Of a DNA stretch of 64,000 bases, positions 1-8,472 are shown one piece after another. The DNA is from Bacteroidia bacterium. Lineage in GTDB: Bacteria; Bacteroidota; Bacteroidia; B-17B0; Aurantibacillaceae. A program made the translations under genes and the position numbers. Each line of letters starts with the position of its first letter. The first letter of the stretch is position 1. The DNA is taken from the NCBI GenBank assembly GCA_022841465.1, contig JALHRL010000014.1:1-64000 (forward strand), read 5' to 3'. The notes under the pieces were generated by a model. It worked only from the letters and a program-made list of their open reading frames with translations. It was not told the DNA's origin and did no database searches.

Positions 1-320
1 TTTAAATAAACTATATAGCAATATCCATCACCAGTCCTTGGATATTGAAATCCCCCCCCCGCTAAATTACTAGGCGTACTGCAATTCGAACTCAGAGGAA
101 AGCAACTATGCAGAGGGTATCCGCCACCACCACCACTTTTTAAAGTATCCCAAGGTAGTGCCTCTAAGATAAAGCTGCCACTTATATTGCCGCAGTTTTG
201 CACGAACTCGAATCCTGGATTTGAAACTAAATTTACTTGACTTAGTAAAGGATTACTATTTATTAATAAAATAAATAATAGAATGAATTTAATTTTTATT
301 ATTACTTTTCTATTTTTCAT
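1..320 (-). CDS. Secreted protein with NPGFE-type N-terminus (3' end off window)
   Basis: An uninterrupted frame runs leftward from an ATG at 320 past the window edge, giving 106 codons without a stop. The product begins with a signal peptide (MKNRKVIIKIKF, a hydrophobic core, then a likely cleavage after LLSQ near residue 28). The mature part opens with NLVSNPGFE and later has GFQYPRTGDGY. Surface proteins of Bacteroidota often start this way (N-P-[SG]-F-E, then Cys-containing text, then G-[FY]-Q-x-[AP]-x-[ST]-G), usually followed by OmpA or T9SS sorting domains, but that C-terminal part lies outside the window. It sits 59 bp downstream of sprA on the same strand. Three codons are made from a run of nine G (52-60), so its reading frame may be unstable. 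The family match is by motif memory; the function is unknown. Confidence 0.72.
   Translation of the reverse strand, partial: MKNRKVIIKIKFILLFILLINSNPLLSQVNLVSNPGFEFVQNCGNISGSFILEALPWDTLKSGGGGGYPLHSCFPLSSNCSTPSNLAGGGFQYPRTGDGYCYIVYL
52..60 (-). repeat. G9 homopolymer inside a coding frame
   Basis: Nine consecutive C on the + strand are nine G in the coding sense of the truncated secreted-protein gene, near codon 88. I noticed no comparable G/C run while reading the rest of this AT-rich window. The frame is open as written. Gain or loss of one G would shift the frame and remove the rest of the protein, which is the usual signature of a slipped-strand contingency tract. Phase variation is an inference only; a sequencing miscount is also possible. 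Confidence 0.7.
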
Positions 321-379
321 CAATCTACAAATAACTTATGCAAATCATAAGTTCCATCATTAAAGTATAATTTAACTAT

Positions 380-3300
380 CTACTGAAAATTAATTCTTAA
401 ACTAAATCCGCCTGAGCCGTTGGATGTAGGGAAGCTGGCAGAAGTTTCGGGTTTGGTTCTTATCCAATCGTAAAATACACGCAGGTTAATATTTTGCGTT
501 AATAGGTAATCTAACGACGAACGTAAAGTAATAATATTTGTACCTCCAGTAGGCACACTAATATCATCTGCAATTCTTCTAATAACAGATAAGTTTCTTC
601 TGTAACTAAAATCAACCTTTACGGTTAAATCACTCTTTAAAGGTTTACCTTGAATTTTAATTCCTTTTATGGTTAGTTGCGGGTAGCGGTAACCTAATCC
701 TACAATATACTCCTGCCCTTTTGTTTCTACAATTTGTGGTCCGGTAATATTTAATCCAATGGTTTTATCGCGTTTCATTTCGGCATTTGCTTGCCAGCCC
801 GGTTTATTAAATTGAAAATCGAATTTTAATAAGGGCGTAAATGCTTCAGTAATTGTTACCGCATTAATGGTGTAATAAGGGTTAAAGTTTGACATGCCAG
901 TAACCGGGTCGGCAATTGGCGAACGAGTGGTTTGCTCACCCAATGTATTTCCATATAATAAGTTATTGGAGTATCCTGCAACATTATATGTACTTCTGTA
1001 TGCATGGCGAACCGTAATTGAGCGGAATGTTTTTTTCATAATCGGTATTTTCCCTAATCCATCCCATGTTACTGTCCAGTTTGGCATAGGAATAGTTGGA
1101 AACTGATTTTTAGTGCTGTAATTTTTTATTTTACTACCTGTATACGTTTGGTAGAATGCGCCAATAATAACATCTTGTTGATTATTACTATAACCATCTA
1201 CAACACTTATAGAGCCTGAACTTGTTGGAATAGTTAATACCCCTTGTGAATTAGGGTTGGCTTCTGCTAATTGTTTAGCAATATCAAAACGCACCAATTT
1301 AAATTCATCGTATAAAGAGGATTCTATTCCCGGTTTTGCGTCGCTAAATGCTTTAAAGAAAGTAAAGGAACTAATATTAAAGTTACCGGTTTCGTTTGTA
1401 CTTACATTAAAATCAAAAGCATCGCTCACGGGGTCGTATGTCATAAACTCACTTAAGTTTTTAGATTTTGTGTAATTACCATTCAATTCAATTCTTAAAC
1501 TACCATGCGGCTCAATGTTAGAGCGGTAGGTAATACTTCTGCTTTGCGTTTCTATGTATGGCGTTGTTTGGTTAGGCAATTTTGCCAGCCATCCATTTTT
1601 TGCACTTGTTTCTCTAATAGATGGATCGTATAAACCTGTTGTAAATAAAAAGCCGGGGGCTTGATTATTATTCATGTCCATACCTGCGTACTGGCTTCTA
1701 GGTAAAAAATTTGGTAAAGATTGGCCGCCTGTTTCTTGCCAAGTAGCAGAAACATTTTTAACCATCATTAAAGCACGTGCTAAAAATTCGGCAACATCTT
1801 TAAAATTTTCGTTCTCTTTTTTCTTAGTTTTTGTAGTGTCTTTTGCATCTGGTTTTGCATTAACATCTTTCCCCGGCTTGGGTTTATCTTTTTGCCCTGT
1901 ATTAATTCGTTTAAAATAGGGCACTTTATTGTAAAGCGTTGTCATGTTAAACGTACCGGAAATATTATGCGAATTGGTATTATTAATGGTGTTACCAATA
2001 TTTAAACTATCGGGCACACCAAAAGGCATACGGTTCCAGGTATAGGTTCCGCCAAAGCGGTAGGTAACAGTCATAAAATCTAAAATGGGAATTTTATTTA
2101 AAGGCAGATTTACATTTAAATTCATTTGTTGGCGGTAAGAAAGGTTGGCGCCAAATTTACCTTCGTTAATGGTAGTGTTGCCTACTTTGGTGTCTTTTCC
2201 ATTAAAAAAAGTATTAATGATAGAGTCGCGTTTCTCCGGATTATCTCTGGTAACATCGCCCAATGGTTCTAAAATTCTTCCTTCGTTATTTGCTGTATAA
2301 TCAAAAGTAATTGCCTTGTTTAATGTCCAACGCAAATTATAATTTCTGTTTATTAAGAAATTTTTATTGTATAAACGGGGATTATCAAAAACATCTGAAC
2401 CTGCGTAAAAACTGGTTATATCTCTGTTTTTTAAGAAAGAAAAACTTCTTGTTACATCAACACCCATACCAAAACTATTTGGCATTAATTGTAAATTAAA
2501 ATCTTTTATTAAGGCAAACCATTTATTTTTAAGAGCCTTGCTGTTTGCAAATGGTTTTATAGTAAATGGTTTAGGTATTGAGTACTGGTAATTTAAATTT
2601 CCTCTATATTGTTTTGTTAAGTTGGTATCAATATTAATGTTTCGTTTAAACATTTGAGTAAATGCATAGGTAACAGAAAAATTACTTACGTCCCACGGCA
2701 TAGGTTTTGCGCCTTTTCGTTTTAATCCATCAATACGTACATTGGTTAAATTAAAACCTTTTCGTTCTGTAAAATCTAATACTTGCTTTTTAATGTCGGT
2801 TTTTTTCTCATCAGAAATAGCATCGTTGTTATCAAAATCTTTCATCCTTACATCCGGATCAAGCGGATTAAACAAAGGTGTAATTACTGTTTGTCCGTAG
2901 TTATAGTAAATTGGTAAGGTAACTTTCCATTTGGTGGGGAAAAATTTTCCCATATTTAAATTGGTACTCATATCCCAATTAAAAGTGGTTTCTTTTCTGC
3001 GTTCATTAATTTTTTGCTCAACTCCGCCAAAAAACGGTGTGCTGTAGGTACCTGCTAAAGATGCCATACCTAAATCAGCCAACTTCACTTGTGCTTGGCC
3101 GGTAGCAGCCCAACCGCCTTTATTATTAAAATCGGTTAAACGCAATTCATTTACCCAAACTTCTGCGCAATGTGTTTTTGCACCGGGATCTTTTGGATTT
3201 CTAATTCCCACCATTATACTTTTTACGTTTCCTAAGTTTGGATTACCAACAACGTGAATGGTGTATCCGCTTAATGGATAAGCAAAAGGAGTGCTTAACT

Positions 3301-6300
3301 GATTTAAACTAGAGAAATAACCGTAACTTTTATTCCGTGCATCTTTCGCTAAAGAAATATCACTAAATTTTATGTTTACTTCATTTTCTTTTGGCCAAAC
3401 AATATTTCTATCGCTTGTGCTATTTGGGTCGTACACTCCTTTAGGGGTTAATTTTAAAGGCAATTCATACTCGTAATAGTTATTGTTATAATCGCTACCT
3501 ACTCTAACAAATAAATGTAAATCGCCGTCATTTAAAGGAATGGTGTTTAATGCTTCGGCATGAACATTCATTTTTATGTTTTCAAACATACGTGTATCTA
3601 AATCCACATTTTTAAATATGGCACGGCTATCGCCGTCTTTTAAATTACACACGCGCATTTGCAAAGCTTGCTCGTTTTGTAATACTAAATTGGTTGTTTG
3701 TATGTTTTGCTGTTGTTCAATTTCAGGAGGCATAATATAGTTCACCGGAATTTTTGTTCCGTTTTCTTGTAAGCTAACTGCAGAAACGTCGAATGAGGTG
3801 GAGTTATCATCGCTTTTTATGTACTCACCCGGTTTGGTTAAATCGTACTGATATCTTCTCCAATCACTTCTTACCAATTCAAAACGTGCAAAGCGTAATA
3901 ATACAGGTCGTTCAAAACCCTTCATAAATACGCGCATAAAACGTATAGAGTTAAAGCCTTCTATACCACCTACAACATCTGAAAACTGATTAATTGGAAT
4001 TTTAAATTGATACCACTTTACCGTTTTTTTAATTCCTCCAAAATCGGCTGAACCATCAAAAGCATCAACAATATAATTGGTACCAACAGAGCTTGGATTT
4101 ACATCTTGCTTAGAGATTCTAATTCTATACTGATAATAATTTTCTGTTTCGCTTAAGGTATTATCTCTATTTATATCTTCAATGTTTGGTGCAATATTTA
4201 AATAACCTGTTGGATAATTTCCACCATTAGGATTTGCATTTGCATATTGCGCTTCAGTTGGTGAATTTCCTTCTGGGTTGTTGTATCTAGAATAGCGTTT
4301 TAAAGTTTTTTCCTGTGAAGCGTCATAATCATCATCTCTAAAGAAATTATAATCATCGGAAGAGGGATCGTTTAAAAAAGCCTGCACAGCCGGCGATGCG
4401 CCATTACCAATAGATTGTGCAGCGGTAACAGCATCAGCAAAAATGTCTTTTTCCTTTTCGTTATTCATTCCGTCATATCCAACATCTTGAAAAGGACGAT
4501 CGCTGTTATCTTGCGAAAAGGCGTTAACTGTTGGAGGAATTGAAGGAACTATAGCTACATTGGTTTCAATGGTTGGCAAGTTTGCAGAGTTTGCACTTTG
4601 CCCCGGTAAACCATTCTCGTAACTCATTCTTCCATCCTTTACAATATCTTCAGAAACGTTACCTAGGTTTATATACAAATCGCCTTCCGGATATTTTGTT
4701 TTATCAAAGTCAGGATCTGTTTTTGTATCGTAATCTTCATTAAAAGGATCCATTAACCAAAATTGTATGTACTCAATATTTGCAGCTTGAAAATCATTTG
4801 TTTCTAATCTGCGCATAATACCACCCCATCTGGTTTTAGGATTATTTAAAAAGCCATCGGGGTTCATACCTGCAGAATAAGGTGAAATTGGTAACACATC
4901 ATAATTATACGGACCGCGTTCGGTTGGATAAAAACCTAAATCGAGTAATGGTAAAACTACTTGTTGTCCGTTTGGTGGAGTTTTTCCCGGAAATAATTCC
5001 GTTTCAAAAACCTGACGCCACATATTGTTAGAAAATATTTGATCGTTATAATAACCAGGCGTGGTATTTTGACCCTGTGTACGTGTAAACATAGGATCTA
5101 CAGTATACCAATTAAAACGAGCTCTGTTTATACCAGTGGTAATGGTGTTGCTTAAGCTTGCTTCCGGAAACAAGCTGCTTTGCCCTTGCGGAATACTTGC
5201 CAATACCCAAGCCCCTGGGCTTCGAATATCAATTAAAGAAATAGAACCTTCAAAATCATCAATGTAAGAATTTCCGCTGCGGCCAATAGCTTTTGCATTA
5301 CCCGGAAAAAGTTTTGCAAACTCACCGCGTGTAGTTAAGCTACTCATTTCTTTAGTACTGTATAATGGAAGTTTATCCAGTAAACGGGTTAAAAAAGGTA
5401 AATCTGTTTTATAATTGTAATCTAAACCAATAATGGTATTTCTTACCGGCTCATCGCCCAAGCTTACTTTTTGTGTAATGGGTCTTTCACTAAATCTTAC
5501 AACGGTACTTCCTAAAGTTAAGTTGCGTCCTGCTTTATAATCAAACCTTGCGCCAATTAAACTTTTTTGTTGCACGTTAAACAAAGAATTACTCTCTAGT
5601 GAAACTTTAATTTGCGCTCCCGAGTTTAATAAACTTTCATTAATAATTTTTACGCGGCCTAAAGTGTAATCAACCGTATAATCGGCATTTTCTGTAAGAG
5701 GCACACCGTTGGCGGTAACAATAACAGCGCCTTGAGGTATGTTTAATGCGTTTAAAGAAATTTCGGAACCTGCTGCACTTTTAAGCATTCCTTTTATTTT
5801 ATATCGGTTTTTTTCTTGAATAAAAGTTGCTGCAGTTCTGGTACTATCGTAAAGTTCCTGAAAAATATATTTTTTATAATCGGGGAAATTTTCTGTGTCA
5901 AATTTTCCTTTTAATCCACTGCCAAAGGGCTCTGCCATGGGAAGGTAAATACGGCCGTTAATAGGATTAATTGTAAAATCTTTAATAAAATCAAAAACAC
6001 CATCCGGAACCCTATCTCCGTTAACACTTAACTTATCGCATCCTAATACGCGAATTAATTGTTGCCCATTAATGTTTCCGTAAGGTAAATACGGAATATC
6101 AACACCGGTTTCTATATTATTATAGTAAATTCCTAATTGAAAATCTGTTGGATTAATATTAAACGCGCCAATTGAATAAACGTTTTTCATCATTAATTTC
6201 CAAAGAGGAAAACGCGTATTCACTACAGAGCCTTTTAATAATTTACAAACTAATAATTTGGTATTATCTGGAAACTGCTCACTAAACTCACCAACCTGAT

Positions 6301-7864
6301 ATAGTCTGCCGTTAAATGTGTACTGATAAGAAACTGCTAAAACCTGATCGTTATTTAGTGTTTGATTTAAGGAAATAAAACCTGTACGATTATTTATAAA
6401 AAACTCATTAGGGCTTAATTTTCGTGCATTACCAATTACATCGTAATCTCTTGCCTGCACCATATATTGCTCTGAAGGTTGGTTGTAAGGGTTGGTAGCA
6501 AAGTTGTTTACCGGTAAAACAACAGCAGTTTGACTGGCATCCCTATCTTTTAACAAGCCATCAACGGAATTGGTTATAATTGAATACAAATTATTGGCAC
6601 CGTTATGCGGGTTAACGCCTGCGCTGTCGCGTACTTGATAACTAGATGGAGTTATAAATACACCATCTTTATACGCATTTAACCCTGTAAAAACATCGGC
6701 ACTATCTTCACCTAAATCTTCAAACGCAACCACATTTCTGGTTTGTTCTGCATTTCCGGTTTGATTTAAAATATACACTTCTACTTTTGTAATTACAACA
6801 GGTGTACTAATTACAGGCAGTGTATTCATCCAAGCATCGTAATTTTTTCGGAAGTAATGCCCTAAGAAAAAGTGTTTATTAGCTTCGTAGTTATCGCCAT
6901 TTACCGAAAAAGGAGTTGTTTGTGCTCCGCCTTGCACATTTATTTCTTGCTTTTTACCACGTTGTTGCGAAAAAACGGTTGTTACATCTAATCTGCCAAA
7001 TTGCAATTTTGTTTTAAAACCGAATAATGTTTGACTACCGGTAATTAAAGAACTGTTTAATGGTAAAGTAACATTTCCGGCTTCAATTTTTTTAATAATA
7101 TCATCTTCGTAACCGGTGTAATCTAACTTCACTTGATTTTCCCAGTCAAAAGAAGCTTCGGTATTGTAGTTAGTGGTGATTTTCATTTTGTCTCCAATTT
7201 TACCAATAAGGTTTAATTGGATGCGCATGTTAAAATCGAAATTGGTTATTTTTTGCTGACGCTGAGGAATTGCAGGGTTTAAAGTTTTATTTCTGTTTAA
7301 ACCAAAAATTAATTCGGCGGTACCTGTGGGTTTTATATCTACGGTGTTTCCGCCAAAAATTCTATCAAACAATTCGCTGTTTACTTCCAGTTTTGGAACC
7401 ATGCTTTTGCGTGGCTGATTATTTAACTCATCTGCTGCCACGCGGGAGCGCCAATAATCGCGAATTGCTTTTTTGTAAACGTATGTTTCGTATTCTTTGG
7501 CGTTCATGTAAGTTTCCGGCCTAAAATCCAAATCACCCATTTTTTGAGATACATCATACGTTTTATCTTTTGCATTGTACTCTACTTCTGTTTTAATATT
7601 AGAAGGGTTCTCTAAATACAATTTGGAATTTGGGTTGTATTGAGGCGGCTCTCCTTTGTTATCCTTAAACTTATATTGTAAATCATCGGGATCAACCGCA
7701 GGTGAATCGGGTGGAAAAGCTACTTGTTGTCTTTTTTTAAATTCAAACTCCTCATTACTTAACTCAATATTATTTTTAAGGTCGGGGGAATTAGACATTA
7801 CCCCCATTAAACAAGCAGTAACACTTGTAACAGCAACAAATCCATATATTCCGGTTAACCTCAA
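380..7864 (-). CDS. sprA: SprA, T9SS outer-membrane translocon
   Basis: SprA forms the giant beta-barrel pore through which T9SS cargo crosses the outer membrane. The 2494-residue product has the length expected for the family (about 2300-2500). It has an N-terminal hydrophobic signal (IYGFVAVTSVTACLMGV), then an FDFNMRIQLNLIGKIGDKMKI-like stretch near residue 210 and many aromatic beta-strand repeats, and it ends in RINFQ, a barrel-type C-terminus. The start is a TTG only 2 bp past the ruvA stop. The first in-frame ATG would cut off the signal peptide, so TTG is preferred and translational coupling to ruvA is likely. The order maeB-ruvA-sprA is commonly seen in this phylum. Two T9SS cargo genes (15699 and 51761) and sprE/porW (57047) lie in the same window and would depend on this pore. 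Confidence 0.97.
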   Translation of the reverse strand: MRLTGIYGFVAVTSVTACLMGVMSNSPDLKNNIELSNEEFEFKKRQQVAFPPDSPAVDPDDLQYKFKDNKGEPPQYNPNSKLYLENPSNIKTEVEYNAKDKTYDVSQKMGDLDFRPETYMNAKEYETYVYKKAIRDYWRSRVAADELNNQPRKSMVPKLEVNSELFDRIFGGNTVDIKPTGTAELIFGLNRNKTLNPAIPQRQQKITNFDFNMRIQLNLIGKIGDKMKITTNYNTEASFDWENQVKLDYTGYEDDIIKKIEAGNVTLPLNSSLITGSQTLFGFKTKLQFGRLDVTTVFSQQRGKKQEINVQGGAQTTPFSVNGDNYEANKHFFLGHYFRKNYDAWMNTLPVISTPVVITKVEVYILNQTGNAEQTRNVVAFEDLGEDSADVFTGLNAYKDGVFITPSSYQVRDSAGVNPHNGANNLYSIITNSVDGLLKDRDASQTAVVLPVNNFATNPYNQPSEQYMVQARDYDVIGNARKLSPNEFFINNRTGFISLNQTLNNDQVLAVSYQYTFNGRLYQVGEFSEQFPDNTKLLVCKLLKGSVVNTRFPLWKLMMKNVYSIGAFNINPTDFQLGIYYNNIETGVDIPYLPYGNINGQQLIRVLGCDKLSVNGDRVPDGVFDFIKDFTINPINGRIYLPMAEPFGSGLKGKFDTENFPDYKKYIFQELYDSTRTAATFIQEKNRYKIKGMLKSAAGSEISLNALNIPQGAVIVTANGVPLTENADYTVDYTLGRVKIINESLLNSGAQIKVSLESNSLFNVQQKSLIGARFDYKAGRNLTLGSTVVRFSERPITQKVSLGDEPVRNTIIGLDYNYKTDLPFLTRLLDKLPLYSTKEMSSLTTRGEFAKLFPGNAKAIGRSGNSYIDDFEGSISLIDIRSPGAWVLASIPQGQSSLFPEASLSNTITTGINRARFNWYTVDPMFTRTQGQNTTPGYYNDQIFSNNMWRQVFETELFPGKTPPNGQQVVLPLLDLGFYPTERGPYNYDVLPISPYSAGMNPDGFLNNPKTRWGGIMRRLETNDFQAANIEYIQFWLMDPFNEDYDTKTDPDFDKTKYPEGDLYINLGNVSEDIVKDGRMSYENGLPGQSANSANLPTIETNVAIVPSIPPTVNAFSQDNSDRPFQDVGYDGMNNEKEKDIFADAVTAAQSIGNGASPAVQAFLNDPSSDDYNFFRDDDYDASQEKTLKRYSRYNNPEGNSPTEAQYANANPNGGNYPTGYLNIAPNIEDINRDNTLSETENYYQYRIRISKQDVNPSSVGTNYIVDAFDGSADFGGIKKTVKWYQFKIPINQFSDVVGGIEGFNSIRFMRVFMKGFERPVLLRFARFELVRSDWRRYQYDLTKPGEYIKSDDNSTSFDVSAVSLQENGTKIPVNYIMPPEIEQQQNIQTTNLVLQNEQALQMRVCNLKDGDSRAIFKNVDLDTRMFENIKMNVHAEALNTIPLNDGDLHLFVRVGSDYNNNYYEYELPLKLTPKGVYDPNSTSDRNIVWPKENEVNIKFSDISLAKDARNKSYGYFSSLNQLSTPFAYPLSGYTIHVVGNPNLGNVKSIMVGIRNPKDPGAKTHCAEVWVNELRLTDFNNKGGWAATGQAQVKLADLGMASLAGTYSTPFFGGVEQKINERRKETTFNWDMSTNLNMGKFFPTKWKVTLPIYYNYGQTVITPLFNPLDPDVRMKDFDNNDAISDEKKTDIKKQVLDFTERKGFNLTNVRIDGLKRKGAKPMPWDVSNFSVTYAFTQMFKRNINIDTNLTKQYRGNLNYQYSIPKPFTIKPFANSKALKNKWFALIKDFNLQLMPNSFGMGVDVTRSFSFLKNRDITSFYAGSDVFDNPRLYNKNFLINRNYNLRWTLNKAITFDYTANNEGRILEPLGDVTRDNPEKRDSIINTFFNGKDTKVGNTTINEGKFGANLSYRQQMNLNVNLPLNKIPILDFMTVTYRFGGTYTWNRMPFGVPDSLNIGNTINNTNSHNISGTFNMTTLYNKVPYFKRINTGQKDKPKPGKDVNAKPDAKDTTKTKKKENENFKDVAEFLARALMMVKNVSATWQETGGQSLPNFLPRSQYAGMDMNNNQAPGFLFTTGLYDPSIRETSAKNGWLAKLPNQTTPYIETQSRSITYRSNIEPHGSLRIELNGNYTKSKNLSEFMTYDPVSDAFDFNVSTNETGNFNISSFTFFKAFSDAKPGIESSLYDEFKLVRFDIAKQLAEANPNSQGVLTIPTSSGSISVVDGYSNNQQDVIIGAFYQTYTGSKIKNYSTKNQFPTIPMPNWTVTWDGLGKIPIMKKTFRSITVRHAYRSTYNVAGYSNNLLYGNTLGEQTTRSPIADPVTGMSNFNPYYTINAVTITEAFTPLLKFDFQFNKPGWQANAEMKRDKTIGLNITGPQIVETKGQEYIVGLGYRYPQLTIKGIKIQGKPLKSDLTVKVDFSYRRNLSVIRRIADDISVPTGGTNIITLRSSLDYLLTQNINLRVFYDWIRTKPETSASFPTSNGSGGFSLRINFQ

Positions 7865-7866
7865 GA

Positions 7867-8463
7867 TTAATTAAAGTTTTTTAGAGCTGATTTAATTAAA
7901 AGTTCAACATTATCTGTACTAACGCCTTGTTGTTTAATTGCTTTTTCTAATGCTTTTTCGGCAGCAGCTTTTGGAAAGCCTAGTGTTACCAAAGCCATTA
8001 ACGCCTCATCTTTATTTTTATTGTATGAGGTACTTAGTATTTGAGATATACCGCCTTCGTGTTTTCCTAACTTTCCTTTTAAATCAACTACAATACGTTG
8101 GGCTGTTTTTTCTCCAATACCTTTTATACTTTTTAATGCGGCTACATTTGCCGTGTTTATGGCTCCGGCAATATCTGCAGCGCTCATACTTGATAACATT
8201 AAAATGGCGCTTGAGCCTCCTACACCACTTACCGAAATAATTTTGCGAAACAAATCGCGTTCTTCTTCATCGGCAAAACCATAAAAACGTGGATTATCAT
8301 CACGCACAAAAACAGATTCAACAAACAATTGCGCTTCTTTTAAATCTGAGATTTTAGAGTAGGTGCTTAAAGAAATAAGTAATGAGTATCCAATTCCTCC
8401 GCTTTCAACGGTTATTTGTGCCGGATTTTTAGAAGTAAGATAACCCTTAATGTACGTAATCAT
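7867..8463 (-). CDS. ruvA: Holliday junction DNA helicase subunit RuvA
   Basis: RuvA binds four-way junctions as a tetramer and loads the RuvB motor for branch migration. The 198-residue length is standard. Visible parts are the N-terminal OB-like domain (MITYIKGYLTSKNP), two helix-hairpin-helix elements in the middle (SVSGVGGSSAI near residue 80 and IKGIGEKTAQRIV near 115), and a short C-terminal three-helix domain (EALMALVTLGF) that contacts RuvB. It lies 9 bp after maeB and 2 bp before sprA, so the three are probably one transcript. ruvB and ruvC are not in the window. Confidence 0.97.
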   Translation of the reverse strand: MITYIKGYLTSKNPAQITVESGGIGYSLLISLSTYSKISDLKEAQLFVESVFVRDDNPRFYGFADEEERDLFRKIISVSGVGGSSAILMLSSMSAADIAGAINTANVAALKSIKGIGEKTAQRIVVDLKGKLGKHEGGISQILSTSYNKNKDEALMALVTLGFPKAAAEKALEKAIKQQGVSTDNVELLIKSALKNFN

Positions 8464-8472
8464 TTTGCTCTC

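Noticed and set aside
1-320. Frameshifted pseudogene at the G run of the first gene
   Set aside because: At first reading the frame seemed broken at the G run, but with nine G counted from the sequence the frame is continuous through GFQYPRTGDGY to the window edge.
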